Shown here: positions 33,610-46,104 of the stretch, piece by piece
Layout: each line of letters opens with the position of its first letter
Position numbering within the stretch: position 1 is the first letter of the stretch
Source of the DNA: Amborella trichopoda
Lineage: Eukaryota > Streptophyta > Magnoliopsida > Amborellales > Amborellaceae
DNA length: 64,000 nucleotides
NCBI RefSeq assembly: GCF_000471905.2
Contig: NW_006499883.1
Span: 4,998,549-5,062,548, forward strand
Direction of reading: 5' to 3'
The notes under the pieces: model-generated
Told to the model about the DNA's origin: nothing
Database searches by the model: none
The model's input: only the letters and a program-made list of their open reading frames with translations
Made by a program: the position numbers and the translations under genes

Positions 33610-34440
33610 AAGCTGGATGGGAGACACACGAGAGGTACTGTGCCTATCACAGAAGAGTAGGTCACCCCACTTAAGACTGCTGTAAGCTCACAGACACTAT
33701 CGAATCCCTTATTAAGAAGGGTCAGATAAAGCTTGAAGAGTTAAAGAAAGCGTTCGAGGTAACTAAGGCTTCTCACATAATGACAATCCAAGAGGGTGAT
33801 GAGGCACCCGCTATCCTCTGTGCACTATTCTCCATAATGCTCAAAGAAGGAGACGTCACACTCAAGCCGACAAGGCAGCCCAAGTTCCTGCCTCCAAGAA
33901 CTGAGAACCTCTAGTGCTCATATGATTAGGTACTAGACCATGACGTGAGCGAATGCACTAGTTTCCATGAGGTCTTGGAGAAGAAGAGGCAGCAATGTTA
34001 AGAAGTTTAGGGTAACCCAGAACGACACCCTCAAGTTCCTCTTTCACTGGTGCAAGTAGATCTCCCGGCACAAGCTCAAGGAAGCACTGAGCTAGACCCT
34101 ATGCAAGCCCTCTTCAAGGCGATGCTTCAACAAGGTCTCGTCACTCCCAAGCCCGCCCGGCAACCGAGGAGTCTTGCCCAAGGAATAGAAAATCTCTGAT
34201 GTCCATATCACCAAGTATGGGACCACGAGCTCAAAGAATGCTCTGGGTTCAAAGCTATATTCACTCAGAAGGTATAAGAAGGCCACATCATCTGCACCGT
34301 TCTCCCAGAGCACTCCCAAGCCGTCACTCCCATTCAAGAGGAAACCCCACTACAGGCCCCCTACGAGCATACACTGGGCCCTTCAGAGCCCTCGACTTCT
34401 CAACCCTAGGAATTCTATCATGGATGAAGTAGACTCAAGT
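33610..34440 (+). pseudogene. gag C-terminal region with three knuckle-like motifs
   Basis: Three related motifs, broken by stops: YCAYHRRVGHPT*DCCKL near 33634, CSYD*VLDHDVSEC near 33913 and CPYHQVWDHELKEC near 34200. The spacing Cys-x2-His-x5-His-x4-Cys of the first and third fits the knuckle after gag in some gypsy polyproteins. Text between them is Pro/Gln-rich. Confidence 0.65.
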
Positions 34441-35371
34441 CCCGCAAGCGTGAAGACATCCACCAAGCCAGGGTTACTCATCAGCTCGATGGGCTGAATC
34501 AAACCCCTCCTCAGGGATCTAAAAGGAGACGAGCGCTCAGGTCCGCTCGCCGAAGGAATCGTCTTCCTTAGCCACCAGTCGAGGAAGAATTTCTCAAGCC
34601 CCTTCCTCCACTGCCAACCTTACAGGACTTCATCCCAGACGCAGCTCGCCTTATCCTATCATCCAATCAGACGAATGTCCTTGAGTCATCAATAGCTCGG
34701 GAGTCATCCAATATGCGTGACGATGCTAAAAGCACCCCGCAACTGTCAAAGTCGAGCAAGACCTAAAATACCCCATGCACAAGTTCAATTCCGACGACGA
34801 TGTAAAACACTGCCCTGAACATTCTAACTCTTCTTCTATTCCCTCATCTTCTTTCTCTTCCGCATGTATAGCTCGGTAGCGCCCAGACTTCGACACTCTA
34901 AACAGAGAGCTCGAAAGCACCAGCCTCAACAAGTTGCAGCGGAAGCGCCAAAGAAAGATGCCGGCCCAATCGGCTGGGTTCTTGACAGTCGCCAACGCCC
35001 TATCAACCCAAGCCAAGACCGAGCCATTTTCAAGCTCCTCTTATAAAGGAGCCTCCCACATGGTGTAGATCTTGGAAGTACTATCCAACACGAGCCAGAT
35101 GAACCTAACATCGGGGAAGAAGCTACAACCTACACTTCAAAAGCTCAAGGTCCTTAAGTTTCTTGATCCTCCACTTTTCCCTAAGCCTCAACCTCAAACC
35201 TCTACATCCCTATTACAAATCCCTATTACTTCCCCATCAACCCAAACCGCATCGGCTGAACAACAGAGTCAGCTAGTGTCACAAACCAAAACTCAACCAA
35301 AGCCAGTTCCTAAACCTACCCTACCACATACATCAATGACTGGATCAGGAACACAGAAGACTAATGAGGAT

Positions 35372-36175
35372 AAAGTAAAATATGATGTAATTGGGCATTT
35401 GAGAAAGCTTGCAGCCCTTCTAAGTATCTATGATGCCCTTCTGCTAGCTAGAGACTATCGTATGGCCTTAGTTCAAGCTCTTTCTAACCCAGACGTATAC
35501 TAGACTGAAGTGGAGCCTATTGAGTGACCTCGACACCGATACAACATCCTGCTTGGTCGCCCTTGGCTTCACGATCAGGGGATGGTTCTTTCCAAGCTCA
35601 ACCAATGCTTCAGATACAGCTGAGATGGGAGATAGCACAAGGTCTATGTTGATAAGAGGTCGTTCCCTATAGCTGAAACTCACTATGCCGACACTAAGTA
35701 CTATTTCACAGACCTTCTAGCACCAGAAAAATCAAAGGATGATGATTGGAAGCCTGTGATAGAGACAGGACCCTCATCTCATGATGATGTTGAAGATCTG
35801 GGATGAATGATTGCAGACATGTTCAAGGAGGAGGAAAGATAAGGAAAAATCCTCCCTTTGACTCCTATCTACTCAACTATACCTTGCCACCTCTCCGAGG
35901 TCATGGTGTCTTCTCTCGAAAATGAAGATTCTCCCTCTATCTCTACTTCTGATTTGCCAGATCAAAATGGCGTGCTAGAAGCAGTTCCTGAGACTAAGGA
36001 GGCCCTAGAGGTAGACCTTCCAGCATCGAGGGTCACTTATACACCAAACCAGCAGAAGGTCCTGCATGTCCCCATCGCTCTTTTAGAAGTAGAATTGGCA
36101 CACCAAACAGGGCCTATATACTGGCAAACTCAGATTGAGGAGAGGCGATACCCCCTATCAATGGGCGATACTTAA
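35372..36175 (+). pseudogene. Remnant of aspartic protease and following linker
   Basis: DVIGHLRKLAALLSIYDALL at about 35390 precedes the protease in related elements, and YNILLGRPWLHDQGMV, LNQCFRYS and DKRSFPIAETHYAD follow it. The segment between them that should hold the catalytic Asp is missing, so an internal deletion near 35505 is inferred. The linker continues to about 36172 with stops. After that, where RT is expected, no RT motif appears. Confidence 0.75.
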
Positions 36176-38150
36176 AGAAGTATTATCCCTAATATATCCC
36201 TTAAATGTAGCGCATGCAATAAAAAGAAGGAAATGGAAAAGAAGAACATTAAGTTGCCTCAAAAGAAGTTCATTTCTTTCATTGCATTAGAAAAGGTTAC
36301 AAGCTATAATCAAAAGCCCATTATTAGGGAGGTTACAAAGCTCTTGCATCTGAGGATAAGAGGACGGTTACAACCTAAAAAGAAATGCCCTCATCATGAA
36401 GAAGAAGCAAAACAACTTGGAAGTCAGCTTCAATTCATCTATCGGGTGTTCTCAAAGAGGATGGTTACAGGCCAAAAGAAGAAGCCAACTATTTCCAAGT
36501 TAGCTTCGATTCATCTGTCATACAAAGCAGACTTCTTTGGCAAGGAGCTGGCCCATGATGGATTCCCTTCCTCAAAAACAACGTGGACTTCACTGGAGTG
36601 TTTGAGGACTTGGCTTCCAACAAACCACAGTGATCGGGCCTTCTCATTTGCCATCACTTTTCGCCCCCACAAGGCATCACGGTCCATGGTCATCGCCGCG
36701 TGCAACTCAATGTCATGCGTGAACATCGTTGCGTGTGACTTAGCGCAACAGGTAACCACTACCGTGCGCAGCTCAACGTTGCGTGCTACCATCATCACGG
36801 GCAGGCCAACGCCACACAAGACCATCACCACGAGCGGCATGCTCCCGAGCATGGCTATCGCCATGTGCAGCTTAGAGATACGTGAAGGCAGCGCTGCATG
36901 CGACTTAATGACGCATATGCCCTTATTAAGCCTTTGATTCCCACTGTTCCCAATTCCCGGGGGGCATTAACTCCCATGCCTCTTCGATTTCCCCAATCGT
37001 TGCTCCTCGTCGCTGGTCCGCCCTCTCACTACCTTTCGCCTCCCCACAACCCTTCGGGCTTCACTGGAAACTTCCTCTTCCCACTGGGAATCCCCTCTGA
37101 CCTTGATTTTTTCCCTTATCGACAGCCGGGGATATCGAAAGAAACCCTTCCCTGCCTTCTACTCGTTACCAGAGTTGGCGAAAAACTATCAAAATCCTCA
37201 GAAAGCTTCCTTGTGACCTTGCGGGCTTCCCTTCTCCCTGGTTTCGCACTTCTACAGTTCGTCACAACTCACCGAAATTTCACTATGGTTTTGGTGAGTC
37301 CACTGCTGCTCCTTCTTCTTTTTTTCCGATAACCAGAAGACTGTCACAGTCCCCTGGCCCCTCTGCAACCTGCCCGCAATCGCGGAACTACCGAAAAAGC
37401 ACTCGAACTCCGGCAAAGCACCATTTCGACTCTCAGTGAAGCTCTGAGAAGCTCCCTCTTCCCTGCTCAAAAAGCCTTGGCACTCTCCGAAACCTTCGCA
37501 AGCACGTTACGAAGGCCAAAACCTACTCAAGCTCGCCAAAAAACTTCTAAAGGTCTGTATGCTGCAAGTATTGGTTGGGACCTCTTACCGAAAATCTCTT
37601 GGCGGAAGCTACGTCTCTTTCTCTCTCTAAAATCTTCCTACACTGTTTTACCTTTATGTAAAATAGTAAAATGGGGTTTTTCCCTTTTATACTCAGCGGT
37701 GCCAAAAATTTCCCCTCACAAGATCGAAATGATGCTCCAGACCTCCTCTTCAGACGACAATAAGACCAGGTCGGGGCAGGTCAACCCCAAGACCCGAAAG
37801 AGCTATCGTCGTGTGCTTCGTCAAGGGGCTATAGTTGTGCGCTTCATGAGGACTTATCATCGTACTCTTCATCGAGAGGCTATCGCCACGCACCTCACCG
37901 AGAGGCTATCACCACGCCCCTCATAGAGGAGCTATCACCGCGAGCCTCACCGGAAGGTAACACCGTGCGCTTAACAACATGCCTAATGCCATGCGCGCAT
38001 CATCTAGGCCTAATGTCATGTGTGCCACCCAAGACTAGTGCCATGCGCATGCCATGAAACTCTCATCTGAACCACCATTCTAAATCCCCAAGGAGTTCAT
38101 TTCCTGCACCACAGTCTCACTTCTCAGGGAGTTGAGTCTCTAGTGATGGC
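36176..38150 (+). other. Internal region without recognised domains
   Basis: A Lys-rich open stretch (36233-36937) follows the linker but matches nothing I know. From about 36650 to 36900 and again 37795-38050, ATCGCC, GTGCGC and CACGC-rich degenerate repeats resemble the LTR minisatellite. 37270-37480 and 37477-37926 contain chance frames. Confidence 0.5.
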
Positions 38151-38159
38151 TCTGTTCCC

Positions 38160-39410
38160 CCAGGGAAGCACATTCCCGCACCATAGCCATGGTCCATGCT
38201 GCATGACCTTAAACAGCATGGCCATAGTCTAGATGCACGACCCTAAACAGCATGGTTCAAACTATCTGACCCTAAATTGTAGCGGAGGTCTAGTTGTCGA
38301 CCTTAAACTGCATGGTCCTACTTGCATGACTCTAAATTGCATAACCATGGTCCAAACTATACGACCTTAAATTGCAGTGGAGGTCCAGTTGCACGATCTT
38401 AAACTACATGGTCCTACCTGCATGACTTTAAACTGCATAGCCATGGTCCAAGCTACAAGACCTTAAAATTGTAACCCACAACGCGCTAAATAGTCCATAC
38501 GCATGACCTAAACTATGAAATGGGCGCATCGCTTCGCTAGGTTTATTCCATCGACATCCCCAGTGGAGTTAGGAATATTCCATCAATATCGTCAGTGGAG
38601 TTAGGTGTATGCAAAGAAAAAGTGGGTTGCCTTACCTCTTCAATCCCCGATGGGTCTGTTTCACACCAACATCCCTAGTATGAGTCACATCCTATTACAA
38701 CCCACTATCCCCAAGGGGTTAGGGCCATTCTTATCCTTTCAACCCCCAGTGGGGTTGCATCTGTGCTTTGGCATATCATTCTCAGCAAAGTTACATTCAT
38801 ACCATTACTTGTTCGCCCCGGGGAGTCACACTTGCCCTCTTAATCCCCAGTGAAGTTCGCCTCAGTTTTCCACTCCTCGTAGGGCCACCATGTTCATGTA
38901 AAAGCTCTTTAGGCTTGTGTATAGGCTTAGCTATTTTTATCCACAGGCCTATGCAGCTTCGCCTACATGGCACACCGTGGTCCGTGCTGCATGACCTTAA
39001 ATTGTATAGCCTTGGTCTTAGCCGCATGACCCTAAACCGCACATCCATGGTCCGTGCTGCATGACCTTAAACTGCACAACCATGGTCTGTGCTGCATGAC
39101 CTTAAACTGCCTAGCCATGGTCCATGCTGCATAACCTTAAACTACATAGCCATGGTCTAGGTGCATGACCCTAAACTGAATGGTCCAAACTATATGACCG
39201 TAAACCATAGTCTACATCCTAGCTGCATGACATTAAAAGGCTTAGCATCATGGTCCAAACTATATGACCTTAAACTATATCAGAGGTTTATTTGCACGAC
39301 TTTAAATTGCATGGTCCTAGTTGCATGACTTTAAATTGCATAACCATGGTCCAAGCTTTATGTATAATGTTAAACTGCTTTGCCTAGGTCCCGGAAGCAT
39401 GACCTTAAAC
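38160..39410 (+). repeat. Degenerate minisatellite with about 33-36-bp units in the large element
   Basis: Repeats built on GCATGACCTTAAACTGC and CATGGTCCATGCTG, dense at 38186-38470 and 38975-39410, with stray copies near 39750-39840. A non-repeat stretch (38500-38960) interrupts. No coding value. Confidence 0.82.
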
Positions 39411-40952
39411 ACGCCCTCACATATGCATACACACCCTTTACGTGCATCATAATACACGCCTTCCTTAACTGACCCATCTGTGTACGCACACCACCTTCAA
39501 TGCTTCCCCAACGAGCCCATTCACTTCACTACCACTATTCATCATTCCCCAGTAAGTCTCACCCATGTTCACAAAATGGCGAGCCATCTCGCCATCCATA
39601 CTCGTCATTAGCTAGTGGGTCACCATTTTTCACCCACCATTCATCATCTTCCAACTTTCATAGGCTGACTCGTACCATCTCCCTAAAGTGAGTCAAAACC
39701 ATCATCATACTCACTCTATGGCCTCCACAGACTGCCATTCATCACCACTATGGTCTAGTTGTATGACCCTAAACTATAGTGCACGTCCTGGCCGCATGAC
39801 ATTAAAAGGCTTCACACAGGTCTCAAAGGCATGAACCTAAACACGCCTTCACAAAAAACGAGCATGGTGTACACCTGGACAAGGGAATGCCATGAGTAAA
39901 AATGATGGATGGACATGGTCACCAAACCATGAGTAAAAGAGTTCCGTGAATAAAAACCAGGGTACAGTGAAAATCTCGAAAGGGCACTGTGAGAAAAAAA
40001 GGATGAAAAATGTGGACATGGTCGAAAGGTCATGGGTAAAAGAGCCTGAAAATAAAGCAAGTTGGTGAAAACTGTCTTTACGGTGACACTTCCCCTGTTC
40101 AAGTGAAAATCTGCAAAGGACGCTTGGACCAATAAAAAGCATGTTGACACAGCATCACAGCCTCAACCAACTCTCAAATTGTCAAACATGCATAATTTTG
40201 GCTAGCAGGTCCACACACAATCTTCAGCCACCAATATCCAATCACAATCACAACGTAAAATGGCTCACTGGAGAGTGAGAGCCTCATAAGATCTCTCACA
40301 CTTTACCTTCAAAAACAACAAGAGTCCTTAAGGGTGAGGACGACGACCGAAAGATCCCTCCAAAATGTTAAAGATCCCTACGAAGGTAAGAAACTGACAA
40401 AGCCAGGGCCTAACTCGCTAGAGACTTCAAGGTTATTTAACGCCATGAGGTCACCTCGCCAAAAACCTTAACCGACAGGCCCAAATTTTCGGACCTAGCA
40501 GGATGGGGCCCACGAGGTTGCCTCACCAAAATTCCCCCTAGCCGACAGGCCTATATCTTCGGGACAAGTCAAAAGCCCCCTATTGGACCCCACTAAAAGG
40601 GACCTACAATGATACCCTGATCATCAAAAGCAAACCTGGTGTAGCAGCAAACAATGTCGACCAAAGTTTCATAGCACTTGGCCGCCCGATTCTGACCAAT
40701 GAGGTCCCTACAAAATCCTCAAGCTGTTAGAATCGCAAATAGTCCCTCGAGGGTAAGGACTTCTACAGATCCCTCAAAAAGTCTCTTCTCCCCCTAAAGC
40801 CTCCACGGATGGACCCATACATTGCATCCAAAGGTTCGAGCATCCTACTTACAGCATTACGTGGTTCATGTAGTCCTTCGCTAGCCAAGGGAAATTTCCC
40901 AAATGATTGTATTTATCGCTTCTCTCGAAGCATAACACTCAGCGGGGCATGT
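39411..40952 (+). other. 3' internal region of the large element
   Basis: Contains irregular repeats with CATGAGTAAAA and GGACATGGTC (39880-40060) and plain sequence to the 3' LTR. Just before the LTR, AGCGGGGCA could be a weak purine tract. No gene. Confidence 0.5.
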
Positions 40953-43900
40953 TGTTGGAAGACATTTTTCATCATCATGGGTCCTCGGTCAATAAAGCCT
41001 AACAAACAGTGGAAATTCCGACAGTCTCATAATGGTCCCATAACTGGATAAGATCTTGATAAGGACTCTCAAAAGTCTCCTGCCCAATTTCGTTGCATTT
41101 CGACATGTCTAAGGCAGTGTAGACTGAGAAATAGTTTCAGCAGAATCAACCTCTAGCACTCTAAAACGGACACCTATAACTAGAACTATATTTTTGGTGC
41201 TTCAAATTGTTGTGTGACCACTATCATTGGATTCAGCACTGTTTAAAACCCCCAAAGGTCAAATTTCAGCTTAAACAGATACTCCAAGAAAAAATTATAG
41301 GCAAAAGATCGAACAGGAGGAGCCGCACACTATTCCCATGCGGCCACCCTGCAACTAAACTCCATTAAAGGGATAGTCACGAACAGTGACTTGTGATACT
41401 TATACCACCCTCGTCGAAGATCAGATCATGCTAAAACTTGATGGAACGTGTTCCTCTCGTCGAGACGAGCGTTTCGATATGTGGCACGCCCTGCGACGAC
41501 TTCTAAGCGTAAAGAAAAGCTGGAGAGAAGTTGTTGATCCATGAAGATAGTTGTAGAAAAATCAGTAGCATCACACCTCGCTCGTGCAGCCAAATTATAC
41601 CACTCGCGAAGCTAATTGGTGCATAACCAGTTCCATCACGTGCGTAAGGTCTAGGGCTACCTCTAATCTGAACTCCGTACATGATGAACAGTCGGATTCC
41701 ACGCTCGAAGCCGATGAAGTGATTGCAAATTCAGGCATCGAAATTCTAGATTCTGACCAAAAGTCCAAAGTTGCGAAATCTTCACTGAACACGGAATCAA
41801 GCTGCGTTTATTGCCACGCGATCAAGACAGCATGCTTAGTGTGATCCAGTGAATAAATCATAGAAAAACATCAAGGAACGACCACACTATCAATCAGAAC
41901 TTTCAAGATTCATCCAAATTTCAAGTCACATGATTGTGGCCTAAAAACACGATCCATGGCTCAAAGTTGGTATCAAATCGATTGTCACACCGAGCCTTAC
42001 AAGAAAACATTTGTCACATCGAGCCTTACAATAAAACAATTATCTTTCGATTAAAGGGGCATCAGAACAACCCCGGATCATCTGTGAACAATCACGCATG
42101 TTATAGGGCAGCACAGGGACTGTTTTGAAATTCCACAAATTGTTAGGAAGGGGAAAATATGTCATTTTGCACCCTATTTTCTAATTTCTTTCAATTCAGT
42201 GAAATCTTAATTTCTAGCAATTAAGTTTAAATTTAATCAATCCACCCATGTTTGGGCACAATTCTATATATACCACGTACTACCATTGTACGCAGAACCG
42301 ACCTTCATTCATTCACCAAGGAGAACTTTTCTTAATAAAATTTCTCTTTCTTCTCATGGTTGGGTCACGTTTGGAGAGAGAGATAGAGAAAGGAGAGAGA
42401 CTTTTGGATCGGTACCCTTAGGTTCAAGGTAAATCTTCTCTCTCTTCTTTTCATTTTCTTCTTCTTCTTCATCTGAGCTTCTCTTAGAGGCCATGCACGG
42501 CAGTGGCAATGTCGTGCATGCCTCTTTCCTTCTGTCCTCACTGTGGTTTCACAGGTCGTGCGTGGCAATGGCAGTGCCATGCACGAGCTGCTTTCTTCTT
42601 CCTTTTCGTTTGTCTCTATCTCTCAGTGTGGTTTGCAGATGGCGCTGCTCATCGCCGTCTGCAAATGTGTTCTTGACGCCTCAGTGAGGAGTACAGACAG
42701 TGAAGCCCATTGCCGCTCGCAGGGATCTCATCTTATTGCGCGCCTATCGCATACGGCGATGCCTATCGCCACCCGCGAAGGGTCGTGGCAATACCTATCG
42801 TCGTGTGGAGCTCCTCTCTTACGCCTTCTTGTCTATCGCAGCGTCCGCGAGCTCCCTTCGCGAGCTCGGTGCCTATCGCCGTCTGCGAGCTTTCTTTGTG
42901 TGCTCGGTGCCTATCGCCTTCCGCAAGCTCCCTTCGCATAGTCGGTGCCTATTGCCGTCCGTGAGCTTTCTTCATGCGCTCGGTGCCAATCGTCGTCCGT
43001 AAGCTTTCTCGGTGTGCTCGGTGCCTATCGTCGTCTGCGAGCTTTCTTCGTGCGCTCCTTGCCTATCGCCATCTGCGAGCTTTCTTTGTGTGCTCGGTGC
43101 CTATCTCCATCTGTGAGCTTTCTCTATGTGCTCGTTACCTATCGTCGTGCGCAGAGTCCTCTTTGTGTCCCACACCTATCGTCGCGTGCTTCAGAAAGAA
43201 CTATCATCGCGCGCTTGACAAATGGCTATCTCCGCGCACTTCACAAGAGGCTATCGTCACCCATGCAATGGTGTGCTGCTTTCTCGTGTTGCCAATGGCA
43301 ACGCCTCATGCTGCCCGTAGTTCACTATTTCCAAAGGCCGTGATACTGCTACTCCACGGTTGTGGGTGGAAACGCTTGGCGTCGTCGAGACCCCATCTCT
43401 CCACCGCCTTGCGCCTTCTCTTCATTCTCTCTTCTTCTCACTTGATTGAGGGTTGACTCAGTCTAACACCACCTTAGTGGTTTGGTTGTTGAGCAGTATT
43501 ACCACCGTGCTAGTCCCGAGTACCATGCCCGTCTTGTTGCCACACCAGATTAAGACAGTCTTATTGGCCTCGATTTCGAGTAGTATTGTCGTCATGCTGA
43601 TCCTGAGTACCATGTCAGTCTTGCTACCACTCCGAGTCGGTCACTATCTAGTTATCATGCTAGTCTTATTCCTTCATCAAGTTCCCTTCTCTTTTCTATC
43701 CTTATTTGAACCTTCCACTTCATCACCCTCTCATATGAGCATACATTGCCCTAAGACAAGGGTGGGTCCCTTTGGCCCACTTGTCTTGAAAATTAATCAT
43801 GTTAGTGTTGTGCAGAAAACAAGGTGATCGCAGGTCAAGGAAAGTGATTTTGAACCAACTAAAGCAGCTGGGTGGCTTTCTTCGTGATCTAAAAGGGGCC

Positions 43901-44054
43901 CGCGCGAGTCAGTAAGTCTCAAACCAACCTAAATTCCTCTCTCTTTGATTGGTATACCTGCCCTTGCTCTTGAGCAAAGTTCCTAAGAAATTGATATCAA
44001 GTCCCATGTTCCCTAGAAACCCGAGATACGTGCCTCTAGATCATCTAGATTCGG
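40953..44054 (+). repeat. 3' LTR of the large element
   Basis: Second copy of 27775-30915, with TATA box at 42265, AATAAA at 42334 and the 38-bp minisatellite (about 42831-43172, nine units). Similarity ends after GATCATCTAGAT at about 44051. Confidence 0.88.
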
Positions 44055-44100
44055 AGTGCGAGGGAGATAATAGGTGAGGAGGTTTGGTCAAATGTTTAGG

Positions 44101-44190
44101 GGTTTTCTTATGTCGCATGAAAGAAAAATAGAATGAAGGTCTATCATGAAATAACACGAGGAATTAGGGTTCTATAAGAAATTTTCCCAA
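44101..44190 (-). repeat. Right arm of the inverted repeat flanking the large LTR element
   Basis: Reverse complement of 27664-27760. It lies about 50 bp after the 3' LTR and 40 bp before the Mutator-like element. Confidence 0.8.
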
Positions 44191-44239
44191 CTTTTTCTTC
44201 ATTACAATGCCCTTTTATATTGGGTAAACTATATTTTAA

Positions 44240-45070
44240 GGGAAAGCTTTCTATGCTCCCCCTACAACATAGAAGTTTTATCCTCCCCCATATTTTAAAC
44301 CATTTATTTAAAATGTAGGGTTGAGATTAATCCACTTGAGTTGTCCCAAAAAAAGGGGCATGGGTTCAACCGGTAACCCTATCTAAATAACCCGTACAAG
44401 AGAAAGATTCCCATTTCCTAGGTTAGAGAGAGAAAGCTCCTTGGACAAAAAAGTGGAAGCAGAGAGAGAGAGAGAGAGATATATGAGAAAAGGGCAAGCT
44501 GAGAGAGAGAGAAAACGCGGGACCTCGAATCCCTAATTTCTCTGCAAAGCCAGGGGTTTTTTATACAGCAGCTCTTCTTGTGCCTCCCATTTTGAGCCAT
44601 TTTTTTGAAGCTATGGTAGGCGATCATGAACGTTGCTACTGATTTGGACCTATTTCGTTGGGTCGATTATGGTTGAGTAACCGCAGGGATTCAGTGATCT
44701 TGTTTTAGAGGGAGAAAGATAGCAACTCGAATTCATTAAATGGGGATCTCTAAGGTTCTTTTAGAAATCGTCGATTAACATGTCTGCTACTTTGTGATCA
44801 GTAGAGGTTTGCCATTTGGGACACTTCTAATTGATAAACTTATTCTAATTCTTATCTTTTTCGGATACGAAGACTTTGATCTCCCTTTCTTCTTATTTCT
44901 GCTGATTTTGACTATGTTTAGATGCAAATATCATGTTCTCCCTTTCCTATTTTTGCATAAATTTAGTACCAAATCATTATTAGCACAATACACTCAAACA
45001 AATTAATATTTAAGGTTTTTTTTTCTTTAGAACCTATATATACACTCTATAATATAACAACATTTCCATC
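44240..45070 (+). repeat. Left TIR of the MULE (about 831 bp)
   Basis: Pairs along its length with 49127-49965, about 80-85% by eye. Includes a GA run (44461-44480) absent from the right TIR. Short open frames within it occur in both TIRs but look like chance. Confidence 0.9.
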
Positions 45071-45074
45071 ATGA

Positions 45075-46104
45075 TCATCTATATGAGAACGAAATTGATC
45101 ATCTATATGAGAAAGAAAATATGATGGACTTCAAGAGCGCTGAAGGTATTCCAATGATGAGAACGACATTCCCCTATGAAAAACAAGCTGCTAAGTTGTA
45201 CACCCATGGTGTATTTAGAAAGTTCGTTGAAGAAATTTAAAAGATACCTCCCATGGTTGCGGAGTCTATAGAAGTTGAGGGACCAAATACCACATATAAG
45301 GTGTATAAATATGATGTCAATCGACCCCACTATAAAGTGATATTCAATGAATCATAAATCACAGCAACTTGTACATGTTGCTTGTATGAACATGATGGTT
45401 TTCTTTGTACACATGTCTAAAAGGTTTATTATTATAATAATGTTATGCTCATCCCCGAGCACTACATCATGAGAAGATGGACTAAGGAAGGGAACAAAGA
45501 GATGGTATCAGATGGTGATGCTGTTCAAATTAAGTCTGACTATAAAGAGTCTCAAACTGCTCGTTACAATGATTTAAGTAGAGTCGCCTTTAAAGTTATA
45601 TTAAACGGATCAGATAGTGAAAGACTCTGGGAATTTACAAAAAAATATTCTTATGGAATGTAATGAAAAAGTGGAGAGGAAGATATTAGAGTATGAAAAA
45701 GAGGCAACTTGTTCGAATCAAGGTAGCAATATAAAAGGTGTCATGCCTAGTCATTGCTACACACCATGGACTAACCCAGACATCTTTATACTTAAGCCAC
45801 AATGTGCTCGAACAAAAAAGCGGTCTGGCACTGCAAGAAAGAAAGCACCATGGGCAGAGAAGACAAGCACGAGGAAGTGTTTTGTTTACCAAAATGTAGG
45901 GCATGATAGATGTACTTGTCCAACTTTTAGAACTCAAAGGTAAATTTATAATTATGCTTACAACTATAATTTAATATTGTTATACTTTAATATTATCTTG
46001 TGAATTTGAAATAATGCATCAACTTATCACTATTTTGCAACTTATGCAGGTCCAACATGGAAATTCCCACAATGGAGCCTGAGGTTGAGCAAAATAATAT
46101 GTAG
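45075..46104 (+). pseudogene. FAR1/FHY3-type MULE transposase, C-terminal third
   Basis: Pieces in order: MMRTTFPYEKQAAKLYTHGVF, VEGPNTTYKVYKYDV, the SWIM zinc finger TCTCCLYEHDGFLCTHV (CxC...CxH), VMLIPEHYIMRRWTKEG, then after a frameshift at an A-run near 45640 ARTKKRSGTARKK and a last Cys-rich segment CFVYQNVGHDRCTCP. A small intron is plausible: exon ends ...TQ at 45939, GTAAAT donor at 45940, TGCAG acceptor ending 46049, and the frame continues to MEIPTMEPEVEQNNM and TAG at 46102-46104. At least three in-frame stops. The DDE catalytic part is missing. Confidence 0.85.

Larger units (their letters stand above)
27775..44054 (+). mobile_element. Large LTR retrotransposon (about 16.3 kb), gag and partial protease only
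   Basis: Direct repeats of about 3.1 kb (27775 to about 30915 and 40953 to about 44054), starting TGTTGRAAGACA, flank an internal region of about 10 kb. The internal part has a Ty3-type gag and the end of a protease but no RT, RNase H or integrase, so it resembles a LARD-type non-autonomous element or a heavily deleted one. The LTRs are perhaps 85-90% identical by eye, so it is old. The exact right LTR end, a primer site and a target duplication were not resolved. Confidence 0.88.

Noticed and set aside
42543..43456. Several 100-160-codon frames in the 3' LTR
   Set aside because: Same minisatellite artefact as in the 5' LTR.
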